From NCBI RefSeq assembly GCF_002954585.1, contig NZ_MSCI01000001.1, positions 1,364,001 through 1,428,000 of the forward strand: a stretch of 64,000 nucleotides of DNA. Direction: 5' to 3'. The notes beneath the pieces were generated by a model. The model ran no database searches and was not told where the DNA came from. It saw only the letters and a program-made list of their open reading frames with translations. The position numbers and the translations under genes are program-made. The stretch comes from Vibrio chagasii (GTDB taxonomy: Bacteria > Pseudomonadota > Gammaproteobacteria > Enterobacterales > Vibrionaceae). Positions 53,159 to 61,878 of this stretch are shown here, in pieces; position 1 is the stretch's first letter, and each line of letters opens with the position of its first letter.

Positions 53159-53811
53159 GCCTTCGCAGTCATCGTTTCGATGTTGTCGGCATCAGCCATT
53201 TCCATTTGTTTTAACCACACTTGTGCTTGCGTTAGGTCTTCAGCACGAATCGATGCAGTAATTGCGTAACGATAAATCCATGAAGTTGCAGAGAAGTGCT
53301 GTTGTTGAAATTCTTCTTCCGCGAGTAGCGAGAGAAACAAGTCATAACCGCGATCGAAATGGTTAAACATGTCTGGAAGAGAGGTGTAAGTCACCGCGGC
53401 CATGGCGCGAGTCAGGTAAGAATCTGGTAACCCTTGAACACGAGGTTGTTCATGAATGGGCAGGTCTTCATCTTTCAGCAACACCAGTGATTTATCGATG
53501 GTCGATAAGCCCTTTTCGACATACTTCATCTTGTTCCAAGGTAAGAACGCATCACGACCCATTAAGGTTTCTGTGCTCCCTAGGTAAACCAAAGTCAGTG
53601 GTGTTGCGCCGTCTTGTTGCAGCGTGTCATTAAGGCGTTCATACGCCACCTCGACCAGATCTTCATTGCCTTGCGCGGCTTGATTGTAAATATCAAGCAC
53701 GTCTGAACTTGGATTAGCTAGCGCCAGCGTAGGAGCGATTGAAGCTAACCCAATTAAAAGTGAACGACGAAACAGAGCAGTAAATGAGTTTGAAGTGTTT
53801 GAAGCCGTCAT
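53137..53811 (-). CDS. exported protein of unknown function, first gene of the ABC operon
   Basis: A 224-residue protein with a signal peptide (about residues 12-32, ending ALA). The mature part is helical with repeats resembling tetratricopeptide-like helices (DLVEVAYERLNDTLQQDG, TEDLTQAQ-type AEDLTQAQVWLKQMEMADADN), so it may bind a partner protein. No family is certain. It begins the seven-gene operon that carries the ABC transporter, LolA-like and barrel genes and the LytS/LytTR pair, and is followed after 86 bases by the ATPase gene. Confidence 0.75.
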   Translation of the reverse strand: MTASNTSNSFTALFRRSLLIGLASIAPTLALANPSSDVLDIYNQAAQGNEDLVEVAYERLNDTLQQDGATPLTLVYLGSTETLMGRDAFLPWNKMKYVEKGLSTIDKSLVLLKDEDLPIHEQPRVQGLPDSYLTRAMAAVTYTSLPDMFNHFDRGYDLFLSLLAEEEFQQQHFSATSWIYRYAITASIRAEDLTQAQVWLKQMEMADADNIETMTAKALIAKAK

Positions 53812-54333
53812 GATATGTAATCCCTTTCAAATGTTGACGTTGAAAGGTTAACCACAAACTGTCACGCCGTTTTATCAATGCGACGAATGGCAATAATGCG
53901 GAGTGAATGGTTGAGTGAAAGCGTGAGTGGGGAAGTTAGAGGTGGGAGTAATTACCCTTCTCTGCAAAGAAAGATTCAAGTTTAGTCACCATCATGCTGC
54001 ACTGTTTGTTAACTGGCCATTTCAATTAACCCAAATAATTTAGCCCTTTATAAAGCTAATTAGAACGACTCAAGCAACATTAGTACATAATTTAAACACA
54101 ATATAATAAATTCATACTATCAATACACAACCACATAACATTTACCATCATAAGAGCTTGATTTCACACTGCGTATTAATATAGGGTACAACCCGAAATA
54201 GCTCGTCACAAGTTACTGATTTAAAAGAACAAAAAACCATCAGATCAATTAATCAATGCTTTGATAGCTATAATTCGCGTACGTCGGTCGTTCTAAACAA
54301 TGGCTAGTCTTATAACAATTCAATGAGAACAAA
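53812..54333. other. intergenic promoter region between the ABC operon and the next gene
   Basis: 522 bases, AT-rich in its right half. It should hold the promoter of the ABC/two-component operon on the minus strand and that of the gene at 54334 on the plus strand. No repeat, RNA or operator with a convincing pattern is seen. CAATGAGAACAAA before the ATG at 54334 gives only a weak GAG. Confidence 0.3.
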
Positions 54334-55143
54334 ATGAACTTACTTAACAAATCGGTTATCACAGCTATCACCAGTGTATTATTCATGACATCAGCGCAGT
54401 CAATGGCCAGCAGCGGCTGCTACATGGGAGAAACCGATGGCTCTCAATGGCTAGAAAGTATCATCGAGCCAGATAAACCACTCTTCATTGATTACAACAC
54501 CAGAACATGGGGTGAAATCGAAAAGTTTGATTTTGATTTCGGCTACGACAAGATTGAAAACCCACGAGGCTTTTCAGTTAAGGTTCTTTTAGCTAACCGT
54601 ACTACAGAAGCAATGTCGATTTCAGGTATCCTTGAGGGAGAGAGTGGATCAAACGGCGGCTCGAATAACGCTGGTAGAATTGAACTTCACATGAATCTAA
54701 ACAGTGACCGTTATTTTTCACGTTTAGTTGACGGAAAACTGAATCTTGGGTTAGGCCGTACAGGTTCAAATGAAACCATCGAAGTAATCAAAGTAACAGC
54801 AAGATTCTGTGGTTTACCTGTTCAAGAAGGTGTCGCTGTTAGCGCGTCTGATCACAATATTCTTGCAGGCAACGCTCAGCCTCTATCACATTTTATTGAT
54901 GCGGATACGACGTATCGAGTTTCGGCGACGGGAAGCGCAACCGATGAAAACGGAAATGCTATTACCGCAGTATCGATCAACTACATTGATTCTCGAAATT
55001 CTGAAAATTCGACGCTTCAAGTGAATACAGGTGAAGAGTTCTACCTTCATTCAAATGGTAAGGTATCTCTGTATTACGCAACAGAATCAAGTCAAAACAC
55101 CGGTGGTCACACTGTCAAATTTGAGCGTGTTAACCTAGATTAG
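54334..55143 (+). CDS. secreted protein of unknown function
   Basis: A 269-residue protein with a signal peptide (VITAITSVLFMTSAQSMA, cleavage near residue 26) and a mature part rich in Gly, Ser, Asn and Thr. Two cysteines (Cys29 and another in ARFCGLP, near 157) might form a disulphide. The strand-rich pattern suggests a beta-sandwich or a curli/adhesin-like domain, but I recognise no family. It has its own terminator and is probably exported to the periplasm or beyond. Confidence 0.65.
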   Translation: MNLLNKSVITAITSVLFMTSAQSMASSGCYMGETDGSQWLESIIEPDKPLFIDYNTRTWGEIEKFDFDFGYDKIENPRGFSVKVLLANRTTEAMSISGILEGESGSNGGSNNAGRIELHMNLNSDRYFSRLVDGKLNLGLGRTGSNETIEVIKVTARFCGLPVQEGVAVSASDHNILAGNAQPLSHFIDADTTYRVSATGSATDENGNAITAVSINYIDSRNSENSTLQVNTGEEFYLHSNGKVSLYYATESSQNTGGHTVKFERVNLD

Positions 55144-55239
55144 TCTCTAGCTAAAACCTGATTAAAGGCACTATGTGTACCGAACTACTCGGGTATACAT
55201 AACCATCGATAGGCTTGCCTGGATTTATACAAGCCATAC

Positions 55240-55269
55240 AAAAATAGCCGCTAATCAGCGGCTATTTTT
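55240..55269 (+). terminator. rho-independent terminator (ATAGCCGCT hairpin)
   Basis: AAAATAGCCGCT, loop AATC, AGCGGCTATTTTT. The identical stem is found at 59585-59617 after another gene. Confidence 0.88.
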
Positions 55270-55308
55270 CGTTATCCAAGTGACACTCCAACTCGGCGCT
55301 CGTTAGCC

Positions 55309-56778
55309 TTAATAAAGTAATGACAATGCTTTTTCGAGCACAACATCTCGGCCTTGCTGACGATCTTCTAACACAAAGTTTCTAACCACGTGATCTGGCT
55401 GTACCCCTTTGACTTCATGGTTTTCAAGGTCGCGATTCTTATAATATAAATTACTTAATGAATACTCCCAGCCATTAGGCAGCATTCTGCCAAACGCATC
55501 TGAGGTGGCGCCTGATGTCGATTCACCAACGATGGTCACGTGAGGGAGCGTCTTCATCGCCGATGCGAATGTCTCTGCTGCACTAACCGTTCCAAAAGAG
55601 GTCAAAAGTACAATAGGTTTTGTATATGAAATACCATCGCTCGGAGTCATCGTGACATCGACATCATGGCTGAATTCACCTTTGAAGTAAGAGCTAACAT
55701 GCCAAGCTAACTGCTGCTCTTCAATCAAATGCTGCAATAACCATAAACCTTGCATATCAAGCCCACCCTCATTTTCACGGATGTCGATAATCAACGACTG
55801 GGTATCATTTAGCTGCGTTAAAATTTTAGTCACTAATTCTTCAAACTGACGATGAGCTTTATCTGTGTTTCGTTTAGGAGTCTCTGTTATTAAACCTTCA
55901 TCGATATAGCTCATGAAGTCGCCAATTCTTAAGTATCCAGTCGGTATGCCTTTATTATCAATGATGCCCCAGTTAAGACGATGTTCCTTGCTCTCACGAG
56001 AAGCTCGTTTTTTAAAACCTTCCTGTTCATGTTCAAACAAATACTTCATGATATTGAGCGTGATTTTATCCTTCTGACTGGTTATGTAGCTTTCTTTTTC
56101 TGATTCAGGAATATTTAACTGGTCAGCTTCCAACTCCAATTGCTGTTCCAAGGTGGCTTTATTGCTATACCATATCTGCAGCTCTTTTGAAGGGATAGAA
56201 ATAGAACTATGATCATCCTTTAAGTGACGCAGTATTTCATCGAATACATTAATTAACTGTTCGTCGTCTGCACCGTATAATTCATCATAATATTTATCAT
56301 AAACCTCATCCCAGTCAATGTTACGTTCATCAAAAAAGGCATAGTGGTTGTTCATATCTTGCCAATATATATCGAACATCGATTGAGCATCAAAATCAAA
56401 GTAACCATCGCGAACCATAGAGTGGCCAAGGCCTTCAGTACATACATCATTAATATTGCTAATTAAAGTATAAGTAAAAGGTCTAGGTCGAAGAATATTA
56501 AGAATCAATTGATTATCTTGACGAATGGAATGCTGTTTTATTGCTTCATAACTCAACTCTGTGCCATAACTCAGAGAGTTAGACACTTCATAACAAGTGC
56601 TATTAACCACTTGTATTGTTCTTGTAGTCTCATTTTCGATAACTTTAATTTCGCCATCTCGTTGGCTAAACCAAACCCCATTAATATCATGAGTCTGGTC
56701 TTTTTTAACTTGTTCGCTATGACATGCGAATGAGCCTTGAATTAAAGCAAGTGTCATCACATATTTAAGAGGTTTCAT
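55309..56778 (-). CDS. S41 family peptidase (C-terminal processing protease-like)
   Basis: A 489-residue exported protein; residues 1-20 are a signal segment with a weak lipobox-like SFAC. The peptidase core in the second half has LIDIRENEGGLDMQGLW and VLLTSFGTVSAAETFASAM, with Ser in the GTVSAAE position, then IVGESTSGATSDAFG, all typical of S41. The first half holds a long helical region. It probably cleaves periplasmic or surface proteins; the substrate is unknown. Base composition is AT-richer than in the flanking genes. Confidence 0.82.
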   Translation of the reverse strand: MKPLKYVMTLALIQGSFACHSEQVKKDQTHDINGVWFSQRDGEIKVIENETTRTIQVVNSTCYEVSNSLSYGTELSYEAIKQHSIRQDNQLILNILRPRPFTYTLISNINDVCTEGLGHSMVRDGYFDFDAQSMFDIYWQDMNNHYAFFDERNIDWDEVYDKYYDELYGADDEQLINVFDEILRHLKDDHSSISIPSKELQIWYSNKATLEQQLELEADQLNIPESEKESYITSQKDKITLNIMKYLFEHEQEGFKKRASRESKEHRLNWGIIDNKGIPTGYLRIGDFMSYIDEGLITETPKRNTDKAHRQFEELVTKILTQLNDTQSLIIDIRENEGGLDMQGLWLLQHLIEEQQLAWHVSSYFKGEFSHDVDVTMTPSDGISYTKPIVLLTSFGTVSAAETFASAMKTLPHVTIVGESTSGATSDAFGRMLPNGWEYSLSNLYYKNRDLENHEVKGVQPDHVVRNFVLEDRQQGRDVVLEKALSLLY

Positions 56779-56961
56779 TTTATTACTCCACTATACTGAA
56801 GTTAAAAATGATAAATTAATTTAATAGTAATCAGTGTAGGTATATGTATGTTTTATGTAACTAAGCCTATTACATTATTAATTAGAATAAAATAAATTAA
56901 TATTATCAAATTTAAAGAAACCTAATTTAAATCTAACTAATTTAGAGAATTTAGAATAAAA

Positions 56962-56992
56962 AAGAGCCTATATTAAAATATAGGCTCAAAGC
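56962..56992 (-). terminator. rho-independent terminator after the SDR-OsmC operon
   Basis: GAGCCTATATT with AATATAGGCTC, flanked on the minus strand by TTTTTTATT. It ends the OsmC gene on the minus strand about 65 bases after its stop. Confidence 0.85.
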
Positions 56993-57055
56993 AGTGGCAG
57001 TGCATAAATTAAAATAGGTTTATATATTTTTAGCTAATTAAATAAATTCGTTTAA

Positions 57056-57601
57056 TTAAGCCACAATCGCTGATACTTTAACGGCATCACTGATTGTTCG
57101 GTAATTCGGAGAAAATTGTTGGACCCCAGCAATAACTTCATCGTAATCAGCTTGAGTACCATCACCTTGAACTTCAAACTGAAATTGGATCTCTTCGAAG
57201 CCAACCGGAGCTTCTTCAGCTACATTCAAGAACCCACGAAGATCCAAAGCCCCTTTGATGGTCAACTTTACAGATTCTAAACGAATGCCGCGGGCACTGG
57301 CGCCTGCAACAAAACCAACCATCATACAGCCAGCCATGCCACCCAGCAGGTAATCTTGTGGCGTAGGGTATGCGTTATTGCCAAGAAGCTCTTCTGGTTC
57401 ACCCACGTCGAAAGTAAAATCTTTAACGATTTCTGTTCCACCTACCTTTTGGTTCAACGTGCGAATTTCGCTATGAACACCGCCTTTCCATTCAGCAACA
57501 ATGCCGTATTCAGATACCGCTTGTGTCGCATCATCAGTAATAACTTTCGTATAAGCTGATAGGTCTTCTAAGTTAAGGCCATTTAATGGTGCATTACTCA
57601 T
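57056..57601 (-). CDS. OsmC family protein (single Cys)
   Basis: A 181-residue OsmC-like protein with YLLGGMAGCMMVGFVAGASARGI containing Cys92. The position usually held by the second Cys reads QQFSPNYRTI, with Ser, so the normal two-Cys peroxidase mechanism is not complete. It may be a sulphur-carrier or binding form. The ATG at 57601 has AGGA six bases upstream; a longer open frame starting at 57742 overlaps the SDR gene and is not used. It is the second gene of a TetR-controlled operon. Confidence 0.88.
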   Translation of the reverse strand: MSNAPLNGLNLEDLSAYTKVITDDATQAVSEYGIVAEWKGGVHSEIRTLNQKVGGTEIVKDFTFDVGEPEELLGNNAYPTPQDYLLGGMAGCMMVGFVAGASARGIRLESVKLTIKGALDLRGFLNVAEEAPVGFEEIQFQFEVQGDGTQADYDEVIAGVQQFSPNYRTISDAVKVSAIVA

Positions 57602-57684
57602 GTTAAATCCTTTAATTATTTCTTGTTTATAGTGATTAATATTCATGTAGTGCCTCCCACACCGCGTGGAAGGCGACATGTAAT

Positions 57685-58455
57685 TTAGTTTCGACCCGCC
57701 ATCACGCCGCCATCGACATTTAGAATCGTGCCCGTTACCCAAGAAGACTTGTTCGATAGTAGATATTCAATCGCGTCAGCAACATCGTCTGTAGAACCAA
57801 TTCGACCGATTGGGTGGAAATCGTTAAAGCCTTGTAGTGCAGATTCAATCTCGTCTTCAGCGATGAATGACTTATAAATTGTCGACATCACGACTGCTGG
57901 AGCCACTGCGTTTACACGTACACCGTGGTCGCCTAGTTCAATGGCCAAGTTTTTTGTCAGTGCATGTAGTGCCGCTTTCTGCATAGAGTAAGCTGAAGAA
58001 GGCGTTGCTTTAATTGCTTGATGTGCCCACATAGAACCGATGTTTACAATTGCGCCACCACCGTGTTGTTTCATATTTTTCGCAACAGCTTGTGTAATGA
58101 AGAAGAAAGCACGGTTCATATCTAACTGAAGGTCGTAATCTTGCTCAGAATGCTCTAGGAAATCGACAGGTTTGAAGAAACCAGCTGCATTCACCAAATA
58201 GCCAATGTGACGTTTTTCTGCATTTAATTGTTCAATAAAGCTTTGAACAGCAGAAGGGTCGTATAAATCAACCTGAGCAGTTTCAACATGACCATTCGTG
58301 GTTGATTCCAGATCCAATTTTGCTTCAGCAAGATTCTGTTTGTCATGAGAGAGAATCATTACAGGCACACCAGACTTAAGCAGTCGCTCTGCTGTTGCTT
58401 TACCCATACCAGAAGAACCGCCAACAATTAGTGCAATAGAAGATGTATTAAACAT
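57685..58455 (-). CDS. SDR family oxidoreductase
   Basis: A 256-residue classical short-chain dehydrogenase with [16 protein letters not shown] at 11-26, NAAGFFKP, the Ser in NIGSMWAH and the catalytic YSMQK (AYSMQKAAL), then VNAVAPAVV. Substrate unknown; NAD(P)-dependent. It is the first gene of a TetR-regulated operon with the OsmC gene, 83 bases between them. Two copies of the candidate operator lie upstream (58477-58494, 58590-58607). Confidence 0.9.
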   Translation of the reverse strand: MFNTSSIALIVGGSSGMGKATAERLLKSGVPVMILSHDKQNLAEAKLDLESTTNGHVETAQVDLYDPSAVQSFIEQLNAEKRHIGYLVNAAGFFKPVDFLEHSEQDYDLQLDMNRAFFFITQAVAKNMKQHGGGAIVNIGSMWAHQAIKATPSSAYSMQKAALHALTKNLAIELGDHGVRVNAVAPAVVMSTIYKSFIAEDEIESALQGFNDFHPIGRIGSTDDVADAIEYLLSNKSSWVTGTILNVDGGVMAGRN

Positions 58456-58476
58456 AATGAAATCCTTAACTTAAAA

Positions 58477-58494
58477 CTACCTACTAGTAGATAG
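58477..58494. promoter_or_regulatory. TetR operator, copy 1
   Basis: CTACCTACTAGTAGATAG, palindromic with one mismatched pair, 22 bases upstream of the SDR start. It fits the consensus CTAYCTAYYAGTAGRTAG shared by all three copies. Confidence 0.7.
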
Positions 58495-58578
58495 GTTGTT
58501 TATTCAAAAAAATGGAGGAGTAGTAGAGACCATCTCCTCGTCAGTGGGTGTACTTTAAGATCGGATCGGTTTCGCGTC

Positions 58579-58618
58579 AACAACTTTATCTACCTACCAG
58601 TAGATAGATAAAGTTGTT
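58579..58618. promoter_or_regulatory. TetR operator, copy 2, inside a 40-bp palindrome
   Basis: The operator CTACCTACCAGTAGATAG (58590-58607) lies at the centre of a longer palindrome whose 19-bp arms have a single mismatch and a 2-bp centre. It is 135 bases upstream of the SDR start. The outer arms CAACTTTATCTA / TAGATAAAGTTG may serve a second dimer. Confidence 0.7.
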
Positions 58619-58764
58619 TTCAATAAAAACCCATATTTATCATAAAGATAGGTTATAGAATTATTTTTGTAAAAATAAGCATCCGTCTCATAAAAAGTGT
58701 CTACAACACCATTTAGTGAGTCAGAACCATTACGAATTTTTGTCCAATGAACAGTTTGCAGACA

Positions 58765-58796
58765 TAAAAAAAGCGAGGGCTAAGCCTCGCTTTCAA
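58765..58796 (-). terminator. rho-independent terminator after the TetR gene
   Basis: AAGCGAGG with CCTCGCTT and a 6-base loop; on the minus strand it is followed by six T residues. It is 110 bases past the TetR stop; the short plus-strand frame here is not coding. Confidence 0.82.
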
Positions 58797-58905
58797 AACT
58801 ACAATCTCTTTTGGGTTGCACTACGTCCAACATATCTACAGCGCGATGACAATGTCTCCTTCAAGGCCGATTGCTATACCGCGCCGTATCAATCTGAGCG
58901 ATAAA

Positions 58906-59478
58906 CTATGACGCCTGCAGAATGTTTAAACAGCTGGCTTTCACTGAACGGATATAATCTGTGTCCTTGAATTGAGACAGTAAAATCCCTCCCTCCAAGG
59001 CGACAAAAACCAACCTCGCAGCTTGAGTCACTTCTAACCCAGAACGGAAATGTCCACTCGCAATCCCCTGCTCTATGCTTTTACGAATAAAGTCTTCATT
59101 GATTTGAACAAATTTAGACAATAGGCTTTCCAAACCATCCGCCAAAAAATAGAAGTCAGAAGCATACATACCACATAGACACAGTTTATTGTTCTCGCGT
59201 ACATCAACAAAAATGTCGGCTAATGCTTCAATTTTACCTTCTGCAGAGATGTCTTGACTCTCGATCCGCTTTAACGCTACTTCGTAATTAACAAGGTAAC
59301 GTTCAAATACCGTTTGAGCCAGGTCTTGTTTCGTTTTGAAATGGTAATGGATACTCGCAGTCTTTATCCCAAGCTCATTTTGAATGTCGCGAAAACTGAA
59401 GCCATTAAAACCTCGGCTTTGCATATAACTTTCCGCTAAATCGACGATCTTTTCTGCCGTTGGATTAAGTTCTTTCAT
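58906..59478 (-). CDS. TetR family transcriptional regulator
   Basis: A 190-residue regulator with the N-terminal HTH (FSFRDIQNELGIKTASIHYHFKTKQDLAQ, about 28-58) and a helical ligand-binding domain with a Cys pair in LCLCGMYASDF. The ATG at 59478 has GGTGGA seven bases upstream and fits the family start; an ATG 14 codons earlier is not needed. It lies upstream, on the same strand, of the SDR-OsmC operon, and the operator copies suggest that it represses that operon and its own gene. The cysteines may sense thiol-reactive compounds. Confidence 0.92.
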   Translation of the reverse strand: MKELNPTAEKIVDLAESYMQSRGFNGFSFRDIQNELGIKTASIHYHFKTKQDLAQTVFERYLVNYEVALKRIESQDISAEGKIEALADIFVDVRENNKLCLCGMYASDFYFLADGLESLLSKFVQINEDFIRKSIEQGIASGHFRSGLEVTQAARLVFVALEGGILLSQFKDTDYIRSVKASCLNILQAS

Positions 59479-59529
59479 ATTAATTCCACCTATATTTTGG
59501 ACGAATATAGCATAATTCACAGGGAACGC

Positions 59530-59547
59530 CTATCTATCAGTAGGTAT
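59530..59547. promoter_or_regulatory. TetR operator, copy 3
   Basis: CTATCTATCAGTAGGTAT, matching the consensus of the other two copies at 16 or more of 18 positions, lies 52 bases upstream of the TetR start; this implies autoregulation. Confidence 0.65.
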
Positions 59548-59584
59548 GGTTTTCCAGGAGGTGTAAAGTTCGAGTGTGGGTGGG

Positions 59585-59617
59585 CAAAAAATAGCCGCTG
59601 ATTAGCGGCTATTTTTA
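59585..59617 (-). terminator. rho-independent terminator (second ATAGCCGCT hairpin)
   Basis: ATAGCCGCT and AGCGGCTAT with loop GATT and T5 run on both sides, 27 bases past the GarR-like stop. The stem is identical to that at 55240-55269. Confidence 0.88.
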
Positions 59618-59643
59618 ATTATCTAAACGAAGTTTCTATCTTT

Positions 59644-60519
59644 CTACTTCTTTGTCTCTTCAACCACAGCTTTCATCAATACAGAGGTATCCATGCGGCC
59701 TTCACCTTGTGCAGAAAGAGCCTTGTATGCGTTGTTGGTCTTCTCCGTCAATGGAAGTTGAATGCCTTGGCGCTCAGCTTCATCTAAACAGAAACCTAAG
59801 TCTTTGATCATCCAATCAATGGCGAAACCAAAATCAAACTTGTCTTGCGCCATTGTCGTAGCGCGGTTTTCCATCTGCCACGAACCAGCAGCGCCGTTTT
59901 TGAGGCAATCAACCAGAGTTGGGATATCTAAACCTGATTTCTCAGCAAGCACTAAGCCTTCAGATAAGCCATTCAACACACCTGCGATGCAGATCTGGTT
60001 AACCATTTTCGCGCGCTGGCCTTGGCCGACTTTACCCATCAGAACCGACGATTTACCGTAAGCTTCGAACACAGGTTGAAGGTCGTTAAATAGCTCCTGT
60101 TCACCACCACACATGATAGTTAACACGCCGTTTTCTGCACCCGCTTGGCCACCAGACACTGGTGCATCCATAAAGCGAATACCCGCTTCTTTCGCTGCGA
60201 CTTCAAGTTCTTCGGCAAGGATTGCTGACGTTGTAGTGTGATCAACAAGAATCGCGTTTGGCTTCATAGCCGCCAATGCACCTGTTTCGCTAGTTGTCAT
60301 GCTGCGTACGTCATCATCGTTACCCACGCAAACCAGCACAACATCGGCTTCTGCCACACACTCAGCAACGCTCTCAGCGGCTTTACCTTGGTGCTTTTCA
60401 GCCCAGTCCAATGCTTTGCTGTGAGTTCGGTTAAATACCGTTACCTCGAAACCGGCTTTGACTAGGTGTCCTGCCATTGGGAAACCCATAACGCCTAACC
60501 CGATAAAACTTACTTTCAT
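59644..60519 (-). CDS. 3-hydroxyisobutyrate dehydrogenase family (GarR/GlxR-like)
   Basis: A 291-residue NAD(P)-dependent beta-hydroxyacid dehydrogenase with FIGLGVMGFPMAGHL at 5-19, DAPVSGGQAGAENG near 117 and the catalytic Lys in GQRAKMVNQ. Members reduce tartronate semialdehyde or oxidise 3-hydroxyisobutyrate; the exact substrate cannot be told. It lies 16 bases before the end of the LysR gene on the same strand, so it may be co-transcribed with it. Confidence 0.9.
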   Translation of the reverse strand: MKVSFIGLGVMGFPMAGHLVKAGFEVTVFNRTHSKALDWAEKHQGKAAESVAECVAEADVVLVCVGNDDDVRSMTTSETGALAAMKPNAILVDHTTTSAILAEELEVAAKEAGIRFMDAPVSGGQAGAENGVLTIMCGGEQELFNDLQPVFEAYGKSSVLMGKVGQGQRAKMVNQICIAGVLNGLSEGLVLAEKSGLDIPTLVDCLKNGAAGSWQMENRATTMAQDKFDFGFAIDWMIKDLGFCLDEAERQGIQLPLTEKTNNAYKALSAQGEGRMDTSVLMKAVVEETKK

Positions 60520-60535
60520 TTCTTTCTCCTTTTGT

Positions 60536-61435
60536 TTAACTCAGCTCATCGCTATGGAACGACTGAACGCTTTTAATTAACGCCTCAATAAGCAGAGTTA
60601 AAGCCTTCGGCTGATATTTTCTTTCTTTGTACACTAAATACGCTTGGCGATCACCCCGATGGTACTCAGGGAGCACTTGAACCAGATTCATTTCCGGATA
60701 CACATGACGAAAAGGCAGCGAAACGATACCCAGCCCCTTTTGCGCTGCCGCCGCGACCGCATGAATATCGTTCACAATAAACTTGGGTTTGATCGTCACC
60801 ATCTGTTCCAAGTGACCCGCTTTGTAGAGCGGCATATCAAACACATCATCAACGTTAATCCAGTCTTGATGTTCAAGATCCTCTGGTTTAACGATCGGTC
60901 CACGCGAATCTAAATAGGCTTGGCTTGCAAAAAAGCCATGTTTCGCTTTAAACAATGGTCGAGCGATCATGCCATCCATGTCGGAAATCTGAAACGTGAT
61001 CAACAAATCACGGTCGGTTTGAGGCGCCACTTGTTGCTGGCTCAAAATCAGATTGAGCTGCACATTTGGATATTGAGTAAGGTATTGCTCGACAGTCGGG
61101 CGAAGAAAACCACTATAGAAATTATGAGGGACTGCGAGTTTAATCTTGCCTTGAATGGCATCACGTTCTTCAAGCAGGCTACTAAAACCTTGATGAAGAG
61201 ACTCCATGCCACTACTCAGCGCTGCAAAGGCCGCCTCACCATCTTTGGTCGCCACCAGTTCCCTACCCTTCTTTTCTAACAAGCGAATACTCAAACGCTC
61301 TTCTAAAGCGGTTAACCGGCGTGACATGGTCGACACAGGCAGTTGAAGCCGCTTCGATGCCGACAGCAACGATCCCTCTTCAACCACAGAACAAAACAGG
61401 AATAGGTCGTCAATGTTTCCGAATATGGAATTCAT
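60536..61435 (-). CDS. LysR-family transcriptional regulator
   Basis: A 299-residue regulator with a winged HTH (SLLSASKRLQLPVSTMSRRL, about 20-40) and an effector domain from residue 90 (GKIKLAVPHNFYSGFLRP). The Pro/Val-rich recognition helix resembles the group with PVSTMSRRL. The ATG at 61435 is preferred over one nine codons upstream, which lacks a ribosome-binding site. It is divergent from the DUF2798 gene, 84 bases away, and upstream of the GarR-like gene. Confidence 0.9.
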   Translation of the reverse strand: MNSIFGNIDDLFLFCSVVEEGSLLSASKRLQLPVSTMSRRLTALEERLSIRLLEKKGRELVATKDGEAAFAALSSGMESLHQGFSSLLEERDAIQGKIKLAVPHNFYSGFLRPTVEQYLTQYPNVQLNLILSQQQVAPQTDRDLLITFQISDMDGMIARPLFKAKHGFFASQAYLDSRGPIVKPEDLEHQDWINVDDVFDMPLYKAGHLEQMVTIKPKFIVNDIHAVAAAAQKGLGIVSLPFRHVYPEMNLVQVLPEYHRGDRQAYLVYKERKYQPKALTLLIEALIKSVQSFHSDELS

Positions 61436-61519
61436 ACTTCTATTTATGCCTATTTTTCTCATTAATGGATAGTTGTAACCTTATCTCATCAGTTACAGAA
61501 AATCACGGGAGAAACATAT

Positions 61520-61750
61520 ATGAGCAAAAAACAATTTTGGGTAACCGCGATTTTATCCTCACTCACCATGGCAACCATCATGTCTGGGTTAATTTCTGGC
61601 TATAAAATGGGTTTCAGCCACGAGTGGCCGCCAATCTGGTTACAAAGCTTCTTTCTTGCTTGGCCGTGTGCCATTGTGCTGAACCTTACAGTACTCCCTT
61701 TGATTCGAAAGCTGTCTGAGTGGATTTGTCGACCACGCACGCTTTGCTAA
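61520..61750 (+). CDS. DUF2798 family small membrane protein
   Basis: A 76-residue protein with two hydrophobic helices (residues 8-28 and 40-62), including MSGLISGYKMGFS and WLQSFFLAWPCAIVLNL, the DUF2798 pattern. Function unknown. GGGAG nine bases before the ATG is a good ribosome-binding site. It is divergent from a LysR gene that may regulate it. A terminator follows. Confidence 0.85.
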   Translation: MSKKQFWVTAILSSLTMATIMSGLISGYKMGFSHEWPPIWLQSFFLAWPCAIVLNLTVLPLIRKLSEWICRPRTLC

Positions 61751-61825
61751 TCAGTGCTGTATCAACGGGCTCTTTGTTGGCAAAAATGCGGAACGATGAT
61801 CAAGGCTGATCAATACTCAAAGCAT

Positions 61826-61855
61826 AAAAAAACCGAGCACTAGGCTCGGTTTTTT
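61826..61855. terminator. bidirectional terminator between DUF2798 and YebC-type genes
   Basis: AACCGAGC with GCTCGGTT and 6-base loop, A7 on the left and T6 on the right; it can stop both convergent transcripts. Confidence 0.9.
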
Positions 61856-61878
61856 ATTAACTATTGTCACTGTAAAAA

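Noticed and set aside
58716..58904. 62-codon plus-strand frame downstream of the TetR gene
   Set aside because: It crosses the TetR terminator and has no family pattern; probably chance.
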